From: Curvibacter lanceolatus ATCC 14669
GTDB taxonomy: Bacteria > Pseudomonadota > Gammaproteobacteria > Burkholderiales > Burkholderiaceae_C
DNA: 64,000 nt
Assembly: GCF_000381265.1 (NCBI RefSeq)
Contig: NZ_KB906259.1
Location: 62,001-126,000 of the forward strand
Reading direction: 5' to 3'
Shown here: one piece after another, positions 18,735-28,294 of the stretch
Position numbering within the stretch: the first letter of the stretch is position 1
Layout of the letters: every line of letters begins with the position of its first letter
Position numbers and translations under genes: made by a program
Notes under the pieces: generated by a model
The model's database searches: none
The model's input: only the letters and a program-made list of their open reading frames with translations
What the model was told of the DNA's origin: nothing

Positions 18735-20981
18735 ATGACACCCTGCCCACTCCCTGCCCACCGGCGCCGCTCGACCTTCGGCTCGACCTTGCGCTCAAGC
18801 CTCCGTTCCTGCACGCCCCCGCAGCCCCGCCTGCGCGCCGTGACCCAGGCCGCGCTCACGCTGTGCAGCCTGGCCCTGCCCGGCCTGCTGCAGGCCCAGG
18901 GCACGGCGCCTGCCGAGGCCCCGGCCGAAAAAGCGCTGTCGTCCATCACCATCCAGGCCCGGCCCGAATCGGAAAGCGCCACCACCCCGGTGACGGGTTT
19001 CGTGGCCCGGCAAAGCGCCAGCGCCACCAAGACCGACACCCCGGTGCTGGAGACGCCCCAGGCCATCTCGGTGGTCACACGCGACCAGATCGAGGCCCAG
19101 GGCGCCACCACCCTGCGCCAGACCACGGCCTACAGCGCGGGCATCGTGTCGAGCTATTTCGACAGCCGCGTCGACAGCTTCAAGGCCCGCGGCGGCGATG
19201 TGACCCAATACCTGGACGGCCTGCTGCGCAGCTACGGCACCTACAACACCACCCGCCCCGACCCCTACACCCTGGAGCGCGTGGAGCTGCTGCGCGGCCC
19301 CAGTTCGGTGCTCTATGGCCAGGGCCAGATCGGCGGGGTGCTCAACCTCAGCTCCAAGCGCCCGCAGGCCGAAACCCAGCGCGAAATCCAGCTGCAGCTG
19401 GGCTCCTACCAGCGGCGCCAGATCGCGGCCGACCTGACCGGGCCGCTGGATGCCGAGGGCCAGTGGCTGTACCGCCTGATCCTGGTCGGGCGCGACAGCG
19501 GCACCCAGGTCGACCATGTGGCCGACGACCGCACCGTGGTCGCTCCCACGCTGACCTGGCGCCCCAACGCCGACACCTCGCTCACCGTGCAGGGCCTGTA
19601 CCAGCGCGACCAGAGCGGCTCGCTGATCGGCTTCTTCCCCTGGCAGGGCACCTTGCGGCCCAGTGCCTATGGCCAGATCCCCACCAACACCTTCATCGGC
19701 GAGCCCGGCTGGGACGCCTACAACACCCGCCAGAGCTCGCTGGGCTACCTGTTCATCCACCGCCTCAATGAACACTGGACCCTGCGCCAGAACCTGCGTG
19801 CCACCGAAAGCGAGGTGGACTACCGCACCGCCTACACCAGCTTCACGGCCAATGCGGCCACCGGACGCCCGGCCCGGCCCGTCTTCAACGCCGACAACCG
19901 GACCCTGGCCCGCGACCTGGTGCAGCAGCTCAACACCGGGCGCATGGTGCTGCTCGACAACCAGGCCGAGCGCAGCTGGCAAAGCGGCGCCGTCAGCCAC
20001 CGCCTGCTGCTGGGCCTGGACCTGCAGCGCAACCAGACCGGCCAGTGGACCGGCAGCGGCAAGGCAGGCGACATCGACGTGTACCAGCCGGTCTACGGCA
20101 ACTACACGCCCCCGGCCCGGCTCACGCGCCAGCCTTCGGTGACGCAGCGCCAGCTCGGCCTGTACACCCAGGACCAGATCGCCTGGGAGCGTTGGCGCCT
20201 GACCCTGGGCTTGCGCCACGACAGCGCCCAGACCGACACCGAGGGCCGCCCGGCCGCCGCCATCGACGACAAGGCCTGGAGCAAGCGTGCCGGCCTGAGC
20301 TACCTGGCCGACGGCGGCTGGGCGCCCTACCTGAGCTATTCGGAGTCCTTCCTGCCCCTGGGCGGGGTGAATGCGTATGGCAGCGCCTACAAGCCCCAGC
20401 GCGGCAAGCAATGGGAGGCGGGGGTGAAGTGGCAGCCGCCGGGGCGCGGCATCACGGCCTATGCCGCGGTGTACGACCTGCGTGACACCAACCGCAAGAC
20501 CAGCGACCCGGCCAACCCGCTCAACAGCCTGCAGATCGGCGAGGCCCGGGTGCGCGGGGTCGAACTGGAGGTGACGGCCAGCCTGAGCCGGCACTGGGAC
20601 TGGACCGGCAGCTACGCCTGGACCGATGCCCGCGTGAGCCGCAGCACCGGGGCCGACCAAGGCAAGCGCCTGGCGGGCGTGCCCCAACACAGCGCCGCGC
20701 TGTGGCTGATGCACCGCTTTGCCGGCCAGGGCCGCGGCGGCCTGTCGGCCGGCATGGGGCTGCGCTACCTGGGCGAGTCGTGGGATGGCACCGACAGCCT
20801 GCGCACGCCGTCCAGCACCTTGCTGGACGCGATGGTGGCCTACGACCAGGGCCACTGGCGCCTGGCCTTGAACGCCGTGAACCTGGCCGACAAGGTGCAG
20901 ATCACCACCTGCCTGACCCGCGGCGACTGCTTCTATGGCCAGCGCCGCACGGTGGTGGCCACCGCGACCTACCGGTTCTGA
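18735..20981 (+). CDS. TonB-dependent siderophore receptor
   Basis: A 748-residue outer-membrane receptor with an unusually long, arginine-rich N-terminal segment before the signal-peptide core (residues about 35-54, LTLCSLALPGLLQAQ). The plug shows ETPQAISVVTRDQIEAQGA, VDSFKARGGDVTQYLDGLLR and LERVELLRGPSSVLYGQGQIGGVLN; the barrel ends in TATYRF. It lies 104 bp after the DUF3325 gene and is probably part of the same iron operon. An in-frame ATG at 18702 is an alternative start. It is convergent with the efflux outer-membrane gene, the two overlapping by 13 bp. Confidence 0.92.
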   Translation: MTPCPLPAHRRRSTFGSTLRSSLRSCTPPQPRLRAVTQAALTLCSLALPGLLQAQGTAPAEAPAEKALSSITIQARPESESATTPVTGFVARQSASATKTDTPVLETPQAISVVTRDQIEAQGATTLRQTTAYSAGIVSSYFDSRVDSFKARGGDVTQYLDGLLRSYGTYNTTRPDPYTLERVELLRGPSSVLYGQGQIGGVLNLSSKRPQAETQREIQLQLGSYQRRQIAADLTGPLDAEGQWLYRLILVGRDSGTQVDHVADDRTVVAPTLTWRPNADTSLTVQGLYQRDQSGSLIGFFPWQGTLRPSAYGQIPTNTFIGEPGWDAYNTRQSSLGYLFIHRLNEHWTLRQNLRATESEVDYRTAYTSFTANAATGRPARPVFNADNRTLARDLVQQLNTGRMVLLDNQAERSWQSGAVSHRLLLGLDLQRNQTGQWTGSGKAGDIDVYQPVYGNYTPPARLTRQPSVTQRQLGLYTQDQIAWERWRLTLGLRHDSAQTDTEGRPAAAIDDKAWSKRAGLSYLADGGWAPYLSYSESFLPLGGVNAYGSAYKPQRGKQWEAGVKWQPPGRGITAYAAVYDLRDTNRKTSDPANPLNSLQIGEARVRGVELEVTASLSRHWDWTGSYAWTDARVSRSTGADQGKRLAGVPQHSAALWLMHRFAGQGRGGLSAGMGLRYLGESWDGTDSLRTPSSTLLDAMVAYDQGHWRLALNAVNLADKVQITTCLTRGDCFYGQRRTVVATATYRF

Positions 20982-22477
20982 AGCCGGGCAACGGCCTCGA
21001 GGCGCGGGCCGCCGAGGGCCGCCGCTGCGCCGGGGCCATCGCCCCAGCCCCCGCCCAGGGCGCGCACCAGGGCCACCGTGGCCACGGCCTGGCCGGTGCG
21101 CACCTGCAGCTCGGCACGGCGGTTGCGCAGCTCGGCCCGGCGCGCGTCCAGCAGCTCGATCTGGCTCACAAAGCCATGCCGGTAGCGCGATTCGGACAAG
21201 GCCGTGGCGCGCCGGGCGGCGGCCACCGCGCGGGCCTGGGCCTCGGCCTGGGCGGCCAGCAGGTTCAGGTTGCTGAGCTGGTCTTCGACCTCGCCAAAGG
21301 CATTCAGCACCTGGCCGCGGTAGGCCGCCAGGGCGGCGTCCAGCCGGGCCTGGGCGCCCTGCACCGCGGCTTCGCGCCGGCCGCCATCGAACAGGGGCAA
21401 CGACAGCAGGGCCCCGGCACTCCAGGCCCGGGCCGACCACTTGAACAGATCGCCCAGCTCGGGCGAGGCCTGGCCGGCACTGCCGGTCAGGGTGACGGCG
21501 GGGAACCAGGCTGTCTGGGCCACGCCCAGGCGGGCCTGGGCCGCCAGCACCGAGGCCTGGGCGGCCGCCACATCGGGGCGGCGCGCCAGCACCGTGCCCG
21601 GCACCCCGGGCGGCACCACCGGGATGCTGGCCAGCGGCCCGGCCGCGGGCAGATGGAAGCCGGTCGCCACCTCGCCCACCAACACCGCCAGGGCGTGGGT
21701 CAGCAAGGCCTGCTGACGCTGCAGGGCCAGGGCTTCCGATTCGGTGGCGGCCACCTCGGAGCGGGCCCGGGCCAGGTCCAGCTCGGCCACGTCGCCCGCG
21801 CGCTCGCGCCGGGTGGTGAGGGCCAGCATGTCGCGCAAGGCCTGCAGGCTCTCATCGACCAGCCCCTGCTCGGCCTGCACCGAGCGCAGTTGCAGGTAGG
21901 TCTGAGCCACATCGGCCTGCACCAGCAGGCGGGTGCTCTGCAGCAGGGCGGCCTGGGCACGGGCGTCCTGCCCGGCCGCCTGGCTGGCCTGGCGCAGGCG
22001 CCCCATCACATCCAGCTCGTACGAAGCGCCCAGGCCCAGGCTGGCCGTGGTGCTGGGCTGCTCGCCCGTCAGGGTGCCGCGCCCGGCCTGGCGGTTCAGG
22101 CCGGCATTGACGCCCACCTGGGGCGCACGGGCGGCCTCGGCCGTGCCCAGCAGGGCCCGGGCCTCGGCCAGGCGGGCCGCCGCCTCTTGCAGCCGGGTGT
22201 TGGCCAGGTCGGCGCGCTGCACCAGGTCGGTCAGCACCGGGTCCATGAAGTCCAGCCACCAGGCGCCCCGGGGCTGGGCCTCGGCGCCGGGGGCGACGGT
22301 CCAGCGGCCCCCCCCTTCGCCCACGCCGGCAGGCTGGCTCTGGCTGAAGGTGGCGGGCAGTTGGGGCAAGGCCTGCTCAGGGCTGGGCAGGGCCGTGCTG
22401 GCACAGCCGGCCAGCCACAGGGCCGCCCACAGGGGGGTCAGGACACGCAAGGTCCCGGGCAAGGTCAAAGAGGTCAT
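20969..22477 (-). CDS. RND efflux outer-membrane lipoprotein (NodT/OprM family)
   Basis: A 502-residue outer-membrane channel of a tripartite drug pump. A lipobox LAGC at residue about 25 (ALWLAGCAST) marks a lipoprotein. The OEP repeat structure is evident: two long helical hairpins each with a NTRLQEAAARLAEARALLG-type helix and a LARRPDVAAAQASVLAAQARLG motif, typical of OprM/OprN. It is the last gene of the operon, 12 bp after the permease. The C-terminus ends past the second repeat with a short tail. It exports substrates handed on by the permease and adaptor. Confidence 0.93.
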   Translation of the reverse strand: MTSLTLPGTLRVLTPLWAALWLAGCASTALPSPEQALPQLPATFSQSQPAGVGEGGGRWTVAPGAEAQPRGAWWLDFMDPVLTDLVQRADLANTRLQEAAARLAEARALLGTAEAARAPQVGVNAGLNRQAGRGTLTGEQPSTTASLGLGASYELDVMGRLRQASQAAGQDARAQAALLQSTRLLVQADVAQTYLQLRSVQAEQGLVDESLQALRDMLALTTRRERAGDVAELDLARARSEVAATESEALALQRQQALLTHALAVLVGEVATGFHLPAAGPLASIPVVPPGVPGTVLARRPDVAAAQASVLAAQARLGVAQTAWFPAVTLTGSAGQASPELGDLFKWSARAWSAGALLSLPLFDGGRREAAVQGAQARLDAALAAYRGQVLNAFGEVEDQLSNLNLLAAQAEAQARAVAAARRATALSESRYRHGFVSQIELLDARRAELRNRRAELQVRTGQAVATVALVRALGGGWGDGPGAAAALGGPRLEAVARLQNR

Positions 22478-22489
22478 GCGATGCTTCTT

Positions 22490-25400
22490 TCAATCATGGT
22501 CTTGGCGGGGGGCGGCCAGCACGGGGCGGCCCTGGGCACCGGAGGCGGCCGGGGCCAGATCGGCCGGGCCCACCGGCGCGACATGGCTGCCGTGCTGGAT
22601 CAGCGGCCGGTTGCCGGTCAGGCGCCGCAGCAGCACATAGAACACCGGGGTCAGGAACAGGCCGAAGGCGGTCACACCGATCATCCCGGCGAACACCGCC
22701 ACGCCCATGGCGCGGCGCATCTCGGCACCGGCCCCGGTGGACAGCACCAGGGGCAGCACGCCCATCACAAAGGCCAGCGAGGTCATCAGGATGGGGCGCA
22801 GGCGCAGCCGGCTGGCTTCGATGGCGGCCTGCAGCGGGCTGCGCCCGGCGAACTCGAGCTCACGCGCAAATTCGACGATCAGGATCGCGTTCTTGGCCGA
22901 CAGCCCCACCAGCACCATCAGCCCGATCTGGGTGAAGACGTTGTTGTCGCCGCGTGACAGCCACACCCCGGTCATGGCGGCCAGCAGGCCCATGGGCACG
23001 ATCAGGATGATGGCCAGCGGCAGCGTCAGGCTTTCGTACTGCGCGGCCAGCACCAGGAACACCAGCAGGATGGCCAGCGGGAACACCCACACCGCCGAGT
23101 TGCCGGCCAGGATCTCCTGGTAGGTGAGCTCGGTCCATTCGTAGCTGAAGCCCGGCGGCAGGGTTTCGGCCGCGATGCGGGCCACCGCCGCCTGGGCCTG
23201 GCCGCTGGAGTAGCCGGGCGCGGGCCCGCCATTGATGTCGGCCGACAGGTAGCCGTTGTAGCGCATGGCGCGTTCGGGCCCGAAGCTGGGCTCGATCTTC
23301 AGCAGGGCCGACAGGGGCACCATCTCGCCGCTGCTGGAGCGCACCTTGAGCAGGCCCACGTCTTCGGCCCGGGCGCGGTAAGGCGCATCGGCCTGCACGC
23401 GCACGCTGTAGGTGCGGCCAAAGCGGTTGAAGTCGTTGGCATACAGGCTGCCCAGGTAGATCTGCAGGGTGTCGAACACCTCGGTCACCGGCACGCCCAG
23501 CTGGCGCGCCCGGGTGCGGTCGATGTCGGCATACAGCTGGGGCACGTTGACCTGGAAGCTGGTGAACAGGCCCGCCAGCTCGGGCGTCTGGTAGGCCTTG
23601 GCCATGAAGGCTTTCACGGCGCCATCCAGGGCCGCATAGCCTTGCGAGCCGCGGTCTTCGATCTGCAGCTTGAAGCCGCCGGTGGTGCCCAGCCCGGCCA
23701 CGGGGGGCGGCGGGAACATGGCGATGAAGGCGTCCTGCAGGCCGGCGTACTTCTGGTTGAGCTGGCCGGCAATGGCCCCCGCGCTCAGGCTGGCGTCGCG
23801 CCGCTCTTCAAAGGGCTTGAGGGTGGCGAACACGATGCCCGAGTTGGAGCTGTTGGTGAAACCGTTGATGGACAGGCCCGGAAAGGCCACCGCGTGCTCC
23901 ACGCCCGGCTGGGCCAGGGCGATCTCGCTCATGCGTCGGATCACCTGCTCGGTGCGATCCAGCGTGGCGCCATCGGGCAACTGGGCAAAGCCGATCAGGT
24001 ACTGCTTGTCCTGCGCCGGCACAAAACCGCCGGGCACGCTCTTGAACAGGCCCAGCGTGAGCAGGCCCAGCACCAGGTACAGGCCCATCATGGCGCCCTT
24101 GCGCGCGATCACGCGGGTGACGCCACCGCTGTAGGCCGCCGCACCGCGCCCGAACAGGCGGTTGAAGCCGGCAAAGAAGCGGCCCAGCACCCGGTCCATG
24201 CCACGGGTGAGCGCATCCTTGGGCGCGTCATGCCCCTTGAGCAGCAAGGCGGCCAGGGCGGGCGACAGGGTGAGCGAGTTGACGGCCGAGATGATGGTCG
24301 AGATGGCGATGGTCAGCGCGAACTGGCGGTAGAACTGCCCGGTCAGCCCGCTGATGAAGGCCAGCGGCACGAACACCGCGCACAACACCAGGGCGATGGC
24401 GATGATGGGGCCCGAGACCTCGCGCATGGCGCGGTAGGTGGCCTCGCGCGGCGACAGGCCGGCTTCGATGTTGCGCTCCACGTTCTCCACCACCACGATG
24501 GCGTCGTCCACCACGATGCCGATGGCCAGCACCAGGCCGAACAGGCTCAGTGCGTTGACCGAGAAGCCCGACAGCTGCATCACCGCAAAGGTGCCCACCA
24601 CCGACACCGGCACCGCCAGCAGCGGGATGATGGAGGCGCGCCAGGTCTGCAGGAACAGGATCACCACCAGCACCACCAGGGCCACGGCCTCAAGCAGGGT
24701 GTGCACCACCGAGTCGATGGAGGCGCGCACGAACTGGGTGGGGTCGTAGACGATCTGGTAGTCCATGCCATCGGGCATGGCCTTCTTGAGATCGGCCATG
24801 GCGGCGTGCACATCGTCCGAGATCTGGATCGCGTTCGAGCCCGGCGCGGCAAAGATGGGCACGGCCACCGCGTCCTTGTTGTCGAGCAGCGAGCGCAGCG
24901 CGTACGAGGCGGCCCCCAGCTCCAGCCGGGCCACATCGCGCAGCCGGGTGACGGCGCCGTCGCTGCCGGTCTTGACGATGATGTCGCCGAACTCTTCCTC
25001 GCTTTGCAGGCGGCCCTGGGCGTTGATGGAGAGTTGCAGATCCGCCCCGGGCAGGCCGGGTGAAGCCCCCACCACACCGGCCGCGGCCTGCACGTTCTGC
25101 TCGCGGATGGCGCGCACCACGTCGTTGGCCGACAGGCCGCGCTGGGCCACTTTCTGCGGGTCCAGCCAGACGCGCATCGAGTAGTCGCCCGAGCCGAACA
25201 GCTGCACCTCGCCCACGCCCTTGACGCGGGCCAGCCGGTCTTTCACGTTGAGCACCGCGTAGTTGCGCAGGTAGGTCATGTCGTAGCGGCCGCCCGGCGA
25301 CAGCAGATGCACCACCAGGGTCAGGTCGGGCGAGCTCTTGACGGTGGCCAGGCCCAGGCGGCGCACCTCTTCGGGCAGGCGCGCCTCGGCCTGGGCCACG

Positions 25401-25735
25401 CGGTTCTGCACCAGCTGCTGGGCCTTGTCGGGGTCGGTGCCCAGGCGGAAGGTGACGGTCAGGGTGAGCAGGCCATCGGTGGTGGCCTGGCTGCCCATGT
25501 AGAGCATGCCTTCGACGCCGTTGATGGCCTCCTCCAGCGGGGTGGCCACGGTCTCGGCGATCACCTTGGGGTTGGCGCCGGGGTAGTTGGCGCGCACCAC
25601 CACCTGGGGCGGCACCACCTCGGGGTACTCGGACACCGGCAGCACGCGCAGGGCCAGCAGGCCGGCGATCAGCATCAGCACCGACAACACGCCCGCGAAG
25701 ATGGGGCGGTCAATGAAGAATTTGGACAGGTTCAT
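22490..25735 (-). CDS. RND multidrug efflux permease (HAE1 family, MexF-like)
   Basis: A 1081-residue inner-membrane proton antiporter. It starts MNLSKFFIDRPIFAGVLSVL and has twelve predicted membrane helices with two large periplasmic loops. Family motifs include GVEGMLYMGSQATTDG, the fourth-helix charge pair region AIGIVVDDAIVVVENVERN (Asp-Asp for proton relay) and GLSAKNAILIVEFA near residue 950. Close in pattern to MexF/BpeF, which export chloramphenicol, quinolones and trimethoprim; the substrate range here is inference. It follows the adaptor with a 31 bp gap. Confidence 0.96.
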   Translation of the reverse strand: MNLSKFFIDRPIFAGVLSVLMLIAGLLALRVLPVSEYPEVVPPQVVVRANYPGANPKVIAETVATPLEEAINGVEGMLYMGSQATTDGLLTLTVTFRLGTDPDKAQQLVQNRVAQAEARLPEEVRRLGLATVKSSPDLTLVVHLLSPGGRYDMTYLRNYAVLNVKDRLARVKGVGEVQLFGSGDYSMRVWLDPQKVAQRGLSANDVVRAIREQNVQAAAGVVGASPGLPGADLQLSINAQGRLQSEEEFGDIIVKTGSDGAVTRLRDVARLELGAASYALRSLLDNKDAVAVPIFAAPGSNAIQISDDVHAAMADLKKAMPDGMDYQIVYDPTQFVRASIDSVVHTLLEAVALVVLVVILFLQTWRASIIPLLAVPVSVVGTFAVMQLSGFSVNALSLFGLVLAIGIVVDDAIVVVENVERNIEAGLSPREATYRAMREVSGPIIAIALVLCAVFVPLAFISGLTGQFYRQFALTIAISTIISAVNSLTLSPALAALLLKGHDAPKDALTRGMDRVLGRFFAGFNRLFGRGAAAYSGGVTRVIARKGAMMGLYLVLGLLTLGLFKSVPGGFVPAQDKQYLIGFAQLPDGATLDRTEQVIRRMSEIALAQPGVEHAVAFPGLSINGFTNSSNSGIVFATLKPFEERRDASLSAGAIAGQLNQKYAGLQDAFIAMFPPPPVAGLGTTGGFKLQIEDRGSQGYAALDGAVKAFMAKAYQTPELAGLFTSFQVNVPQLYADIDRTRARQLGVPVTEVFDTLQIYLGSLYANDFNRFGRTYSVRVQADAPYRARAEDVGLLKVRSSSGEMVPLSALLKIEPSFGPERAMRYNGYLSADINGGPAPGYSSGQAQAAVARIAAETLPPGFSYEWTELTYQEILAGNSAVWVFPLAILLVFLVLAAQYESLTLPLAIILIVPMGLLAAMTGVWLSRGDNNVFTQIGLMVLVGLSAKNAILIVEFARELEFAGRSPLQAAIEASRLRLRPILMTSLAFVMGVLPLVLSTGAGAEMRRAMGVAVFAGMIGVTAFGLFLTPVFYVLLRRLTGNRPLIQHGSHVAPVGPADLAPAASGAQGRPVLAAPRQDHD

Positions 25736-25766
25736 GGGTTCGATCTCGTGTCGGGGCGGTCGCGCC

Positions 25767-27050
25767 TCAGGCGGCCGGGCTGGCTGGGGCCGCCGGGGTG
25801 GCGGTGGCGGCCGCCTCCGGCTTCATGGGCACGGTCTGCGGGCTGACCAGGGCGCCGGGGCGGATGTGCTGCAGGCCGTTGACGACCACCTGCTCGCCCG
25901 CCTTGAGCCCGCTCTTGACCACACGCAGGCCGTCGACCGGCGCGCCCAGCGTCACCTCGCGGTACTCGGCCTTGTGGTCGGCGCCCACCACCAGCACGAA
26001 CTTCTTGCTCTGGTCGGTGCCCACCGCACGCTCATGCACCAGCAGGGCCGGCCGGGTCTGAGCCTGGCCCATGCGCAGGCGGGCGAACTGGCCCGGCATC
26101 AGGCGGCCGTCGGGGTTGTCGAACACGGCGCGCACGCGCACGGTGCCGCTGCGCACGTCGACCTGGTTGTCCACCAGCTGCAGGTGGCCGCTGTAAGGGG
26201 TGCTGCCGCCTTCTGCCTTGCCCCCCTCGGCCGTGCCCATCTGCACAGGGATGCGCTCGATGCGGGCGCGGGCGCTCTGGCCGCTGCCCAGGCCTTGCAG
26301 CGCCTGCGCGATCAGTTGCTCATCGGCCTCGAAACTCGCGTAGATCGGGTTCACCGAGACCAGGGTGGTCAGCACCGGGGCGCCGGCGCCAGCGGCCACC
26401 AGGTTGCCGGCCGTGACTTCGATGCGCCCGATGCGCCCGCTGATGGGCGCACGCACCTGGGCGTAACCCAGGTTCAGGCGGGCGCTTTGCAGTGCGGCCT
26501 GGGCGGCACGCAGGTTGGCATCGGCCTCGCGCTGGGCGTTCTGGCGCTCGTCCAACTCACGCTGGGCGATGGCGCGTTCCTCCCACAGGCGGGTGGCGCG
26601 CTCCAGCTCGCTCTGGCTGTAGGCCACGCGGGCCTGGGCCGCCGCCACCTGGGCCTGGGCCCGGTCCACCTCGGCGGAAAAGGGTGCCGGGTCCAGGCTG
26701 AACAGCAGATCGCCCGCCTGCACCAGCGAGCCTTCGCGGAAGTTCACGGTCTGCACGGCGCCGGCCACGCGGGGGCGCAGGTCCACGCGCTGCACGGCCT
26801 CCAGCCGGCCCGAGAACTCGTCCCACAGCGCGATGGGCTGCTCGGCCACCGTGGCCACCGAGACCGAGGTGGCCGCAGTGGCCTGTTCGGTCGGGGCATC
26901 GGCATGCGAGCTGGGCAGGCCCAGGAAGGCCGCGCCCGTGGTGGCCAGCACGGCCAAGGCCACGGCCGACAGCCACAGCGGTCGGCGTGAAACCGAGGCT
27001 GAGGCGGGGCGAACAGCGGTGGTGGGTTGGGATTCAGGGGTCGGGTTCAT
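25767..27050 (-). CDS. RND efflux periplasmic adaptor (MexE-like)
   Basis: A 427-residue membrane-fusion protein. An N-terminal membrane anchor lies at about residues 25-43. The biotinyl-lipoyl halves are RVDLRPRVAGAVQTVNFREGSLVQAGDLL and LGYAQVRAPISGRIGRIEVTAGNLV, with a helical hairpin between, and then the beta-barrel and membrane-proximal domain (PGQFARLRMG). The start at 27050 (MNPTPES) has GGAGG 8 bp upstream; the frame extends 18 residues further without support. It is first in the operon adaptor-permease-channel. Confidence 0.94.
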   Translation of the reverse strand: MNPTPESQPTTAVRPASASVSRRPLWLSAVALAVLATTGAAFLGLPSSHADAPTEQATAATSVSVATVAEQPIALWDEFSGRLEAVQRVDLRPRVAGAVQTVNFREGSLVQAGDLLFSLDPAPFSAEVDRAQAQVAAAQARVAYSQSELERATRLWEERAIAQRELDERQNAQREADANLRAAQAALQSARLNLGYAQVRAPISGRIGRIEVTAGNLVAAGAGAPVLTTLVSVNPIYASFEADEQLIAQALQGLGSGQSARARIERIPVQMGTAEGGKAEGGSTPYSGHLQLVDNQVDVRSGTVRVRAVFDNPDGRLMPGQFARLRMGQAQTRPALLVHERAVGTDQSKKFVLVVGADHKAEYREVTLGAPVDGLRVVKSGLKAGEQVVVNGLQHIRPGALVSPQTVPMKPEAAATATPAAPASPAA

Positions 27051-27131
27051 GGCAGGTCCTCCAAGACAAAAAGGCGTGACGCAGCCCACCCCGCCGGGCC
27101 GCACGGGCCCGCAGGCAGGACTGCAAGACAG

Positions 27132-27162
27132 GAAAACAAAAAATCCGGGCGAGCAACGCCCG
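27132..27162 (-). terminator. Terminator of the hydrolase-like gene
   Basis: On the minus strand CGGGC GTTGCTC GCCCG (27146-27162) is followed by a T-rich run (27132-27143). A second inverted repeat TCACCGGCC/GGCCGGTGA lies at 27166-27185. It separates the hydrolase-like gene from the efflux operon. Confidence 0.75.
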
Positions 27163-27259
27163 AATCACCGGCCGGGGCCGGTGATCAGCAAGGGGGGAAG
27201 CCAGGCCTTGAAGGCCACCCGGTCAACACCGCGGTGTCAGGCCGGGCCGTGGGGGCGCT

Positions 27260-28126
27260 CTAGGAAGGCACCGGGCTGCGGGTGTCCTCGAAGAAGCGCT
27301 GGAACTGCGCCTGCACCGCGCCGGCACAGGGGCAGGCCTGGGCCTGGGCGGCCAGCAGGGCGTCGGGCCAGTGCTGCGCCGCGCTCAGCACCTCGCCGCG
27401 GGCCTGCAGGCCGGCGGCCTGCAAGCGGGTGACATAGGCCATGGCCTCGTCACGCATGGGGTCGTCCGGGCCCACCAGCACCAGGGTGGGGGGCAGGCCT
27501 TGCAGGCGCATCGAACCTGCCGGCACCGCGTAGGGGTGTTCGGCATCGCGCGGGTTGCGCAGGTAGCTGAGCCAGCCTTCCACCCATTTGCAGCAGGTGG
27601 CACTGCCGGTGGCCTGGCGCAGCGAGGCCGTGCCCACGCAGGGGTCGAGCATGGGCGAGAGCAGGATCTGCCCGGCCAGCGGGGGGTGGGCCTGGTCGCG
27701 CGCCATCAGGCTCACGGCGGCGGCCACGTTGCCGCCGGCCTCTTCACCGGCCAGATAGACCAGCGCGCCGGTACCGGCCAAGCGGGTGCGCTGGCGGAAC
27801 ACCCACTTGAGCACCTCGTAGCCGGCCTCGGCCGCATTGGGGAAGGGGTGCTGCGGCGCCAGCGGGTAGGCCACCGACACCACCACCGCGCCAGCGCTCA
27901 ACAGCAACTGGGCCACGGTGCAGCCGTTGTCCAGATCGCCCGACACAAAGGCGCCGCCGTGGAAATGCACCACCAGGGGCTTGGCCTGGCCCGGCGTCTT
28001 GCGGCCATACACCCGCACCGCCACGCTCTTGCCGCCGGGCAGGCCGACCTCGCTGTCGACCCCGGGGTGGAGCGGCGGCGTGCCCGGGGTGGGCAGGGGC
28101 GAAACGGTTTCAGGGGTGCTGGGCAT
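27260..28126 (-). CDS. Alpha/beta-hydrolase-fold protein lacking the catalytic serine (HSL-like)
   Basis: A 288-residue protein of the hormone-sensitive-lipase type. It keeps the oxyanion motif HFHGGAF (residues 54-60), DPMRDEA for the acid and QHW for the histidine. The nucleophile elbow, normally GDSAGGN, reads GEEAGGN, so Glu129 replaces the serine. As written it cannot form the usual acyl-enzyme; it may bind small molecules or use another chemistry (inference). Start set at 28126 (MPSTPE); 31 upstream residues are also open and a longer form is possible. Divergent from a LysR gene, and separated from the efflux operon by a terminator. Confidence 0.8.
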   Translation of the reverse strand: MPSTPETVSPLPTPGTPPLHPGVDSEVGLPGGKSVAVRVYGRKTPGQAKPLVVHFHGGAFVSGDLDNGCTVAQLLLSAGAVVVSVAYPLAPQHPFPNAAEAGYEVLKWVFRQRTRLAGTGALVYLAGEEAGGNVAAAVSLMARDQAHPPLAGQILLSPMLDPCVGTASLRQATGSATCCKWVEGWLSYLRNPRDAEHPYAVPAGSMRLQGLPPTLVLVGPDDPMRDEAMAYVTRLQAAGLQARGEVLSAAQHWPDALLAAQAQACPCAGAVQAQFQRFFEDTRSPVPS

Positions 28127-28187
28127 GGTGGACAAGGCTCGCAACAAGATGGGATGGTGCGACTTTAGTGGCAGAAGCGCGTGCCAT

Positions 28188-28215
28188 AAACACCTGCTTC
28201 GCCACAGCAGTGTTT
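28188..28215. promoter_or_regulatory. Inverted repeat, candidate LysR operator
   Basis: AAACACCTGC (28188-28197) and GCAGTGTTT (28207-28215) form a near-perfect inverted repeat with a 9 bp spacer, in the 168 bp between the divergent hydrolase-like and LysR genes. LysR regulators usually bind such dyads beside their own gene. Confidence 0.5.
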
Positions 28216-28294
28216 CCAAACGCCCAACAATGCCGCCCGGCCGTCATGTGAGAATTTGTACCAGCCCCGATCGGGCACAACAACAGGAGAGCCC

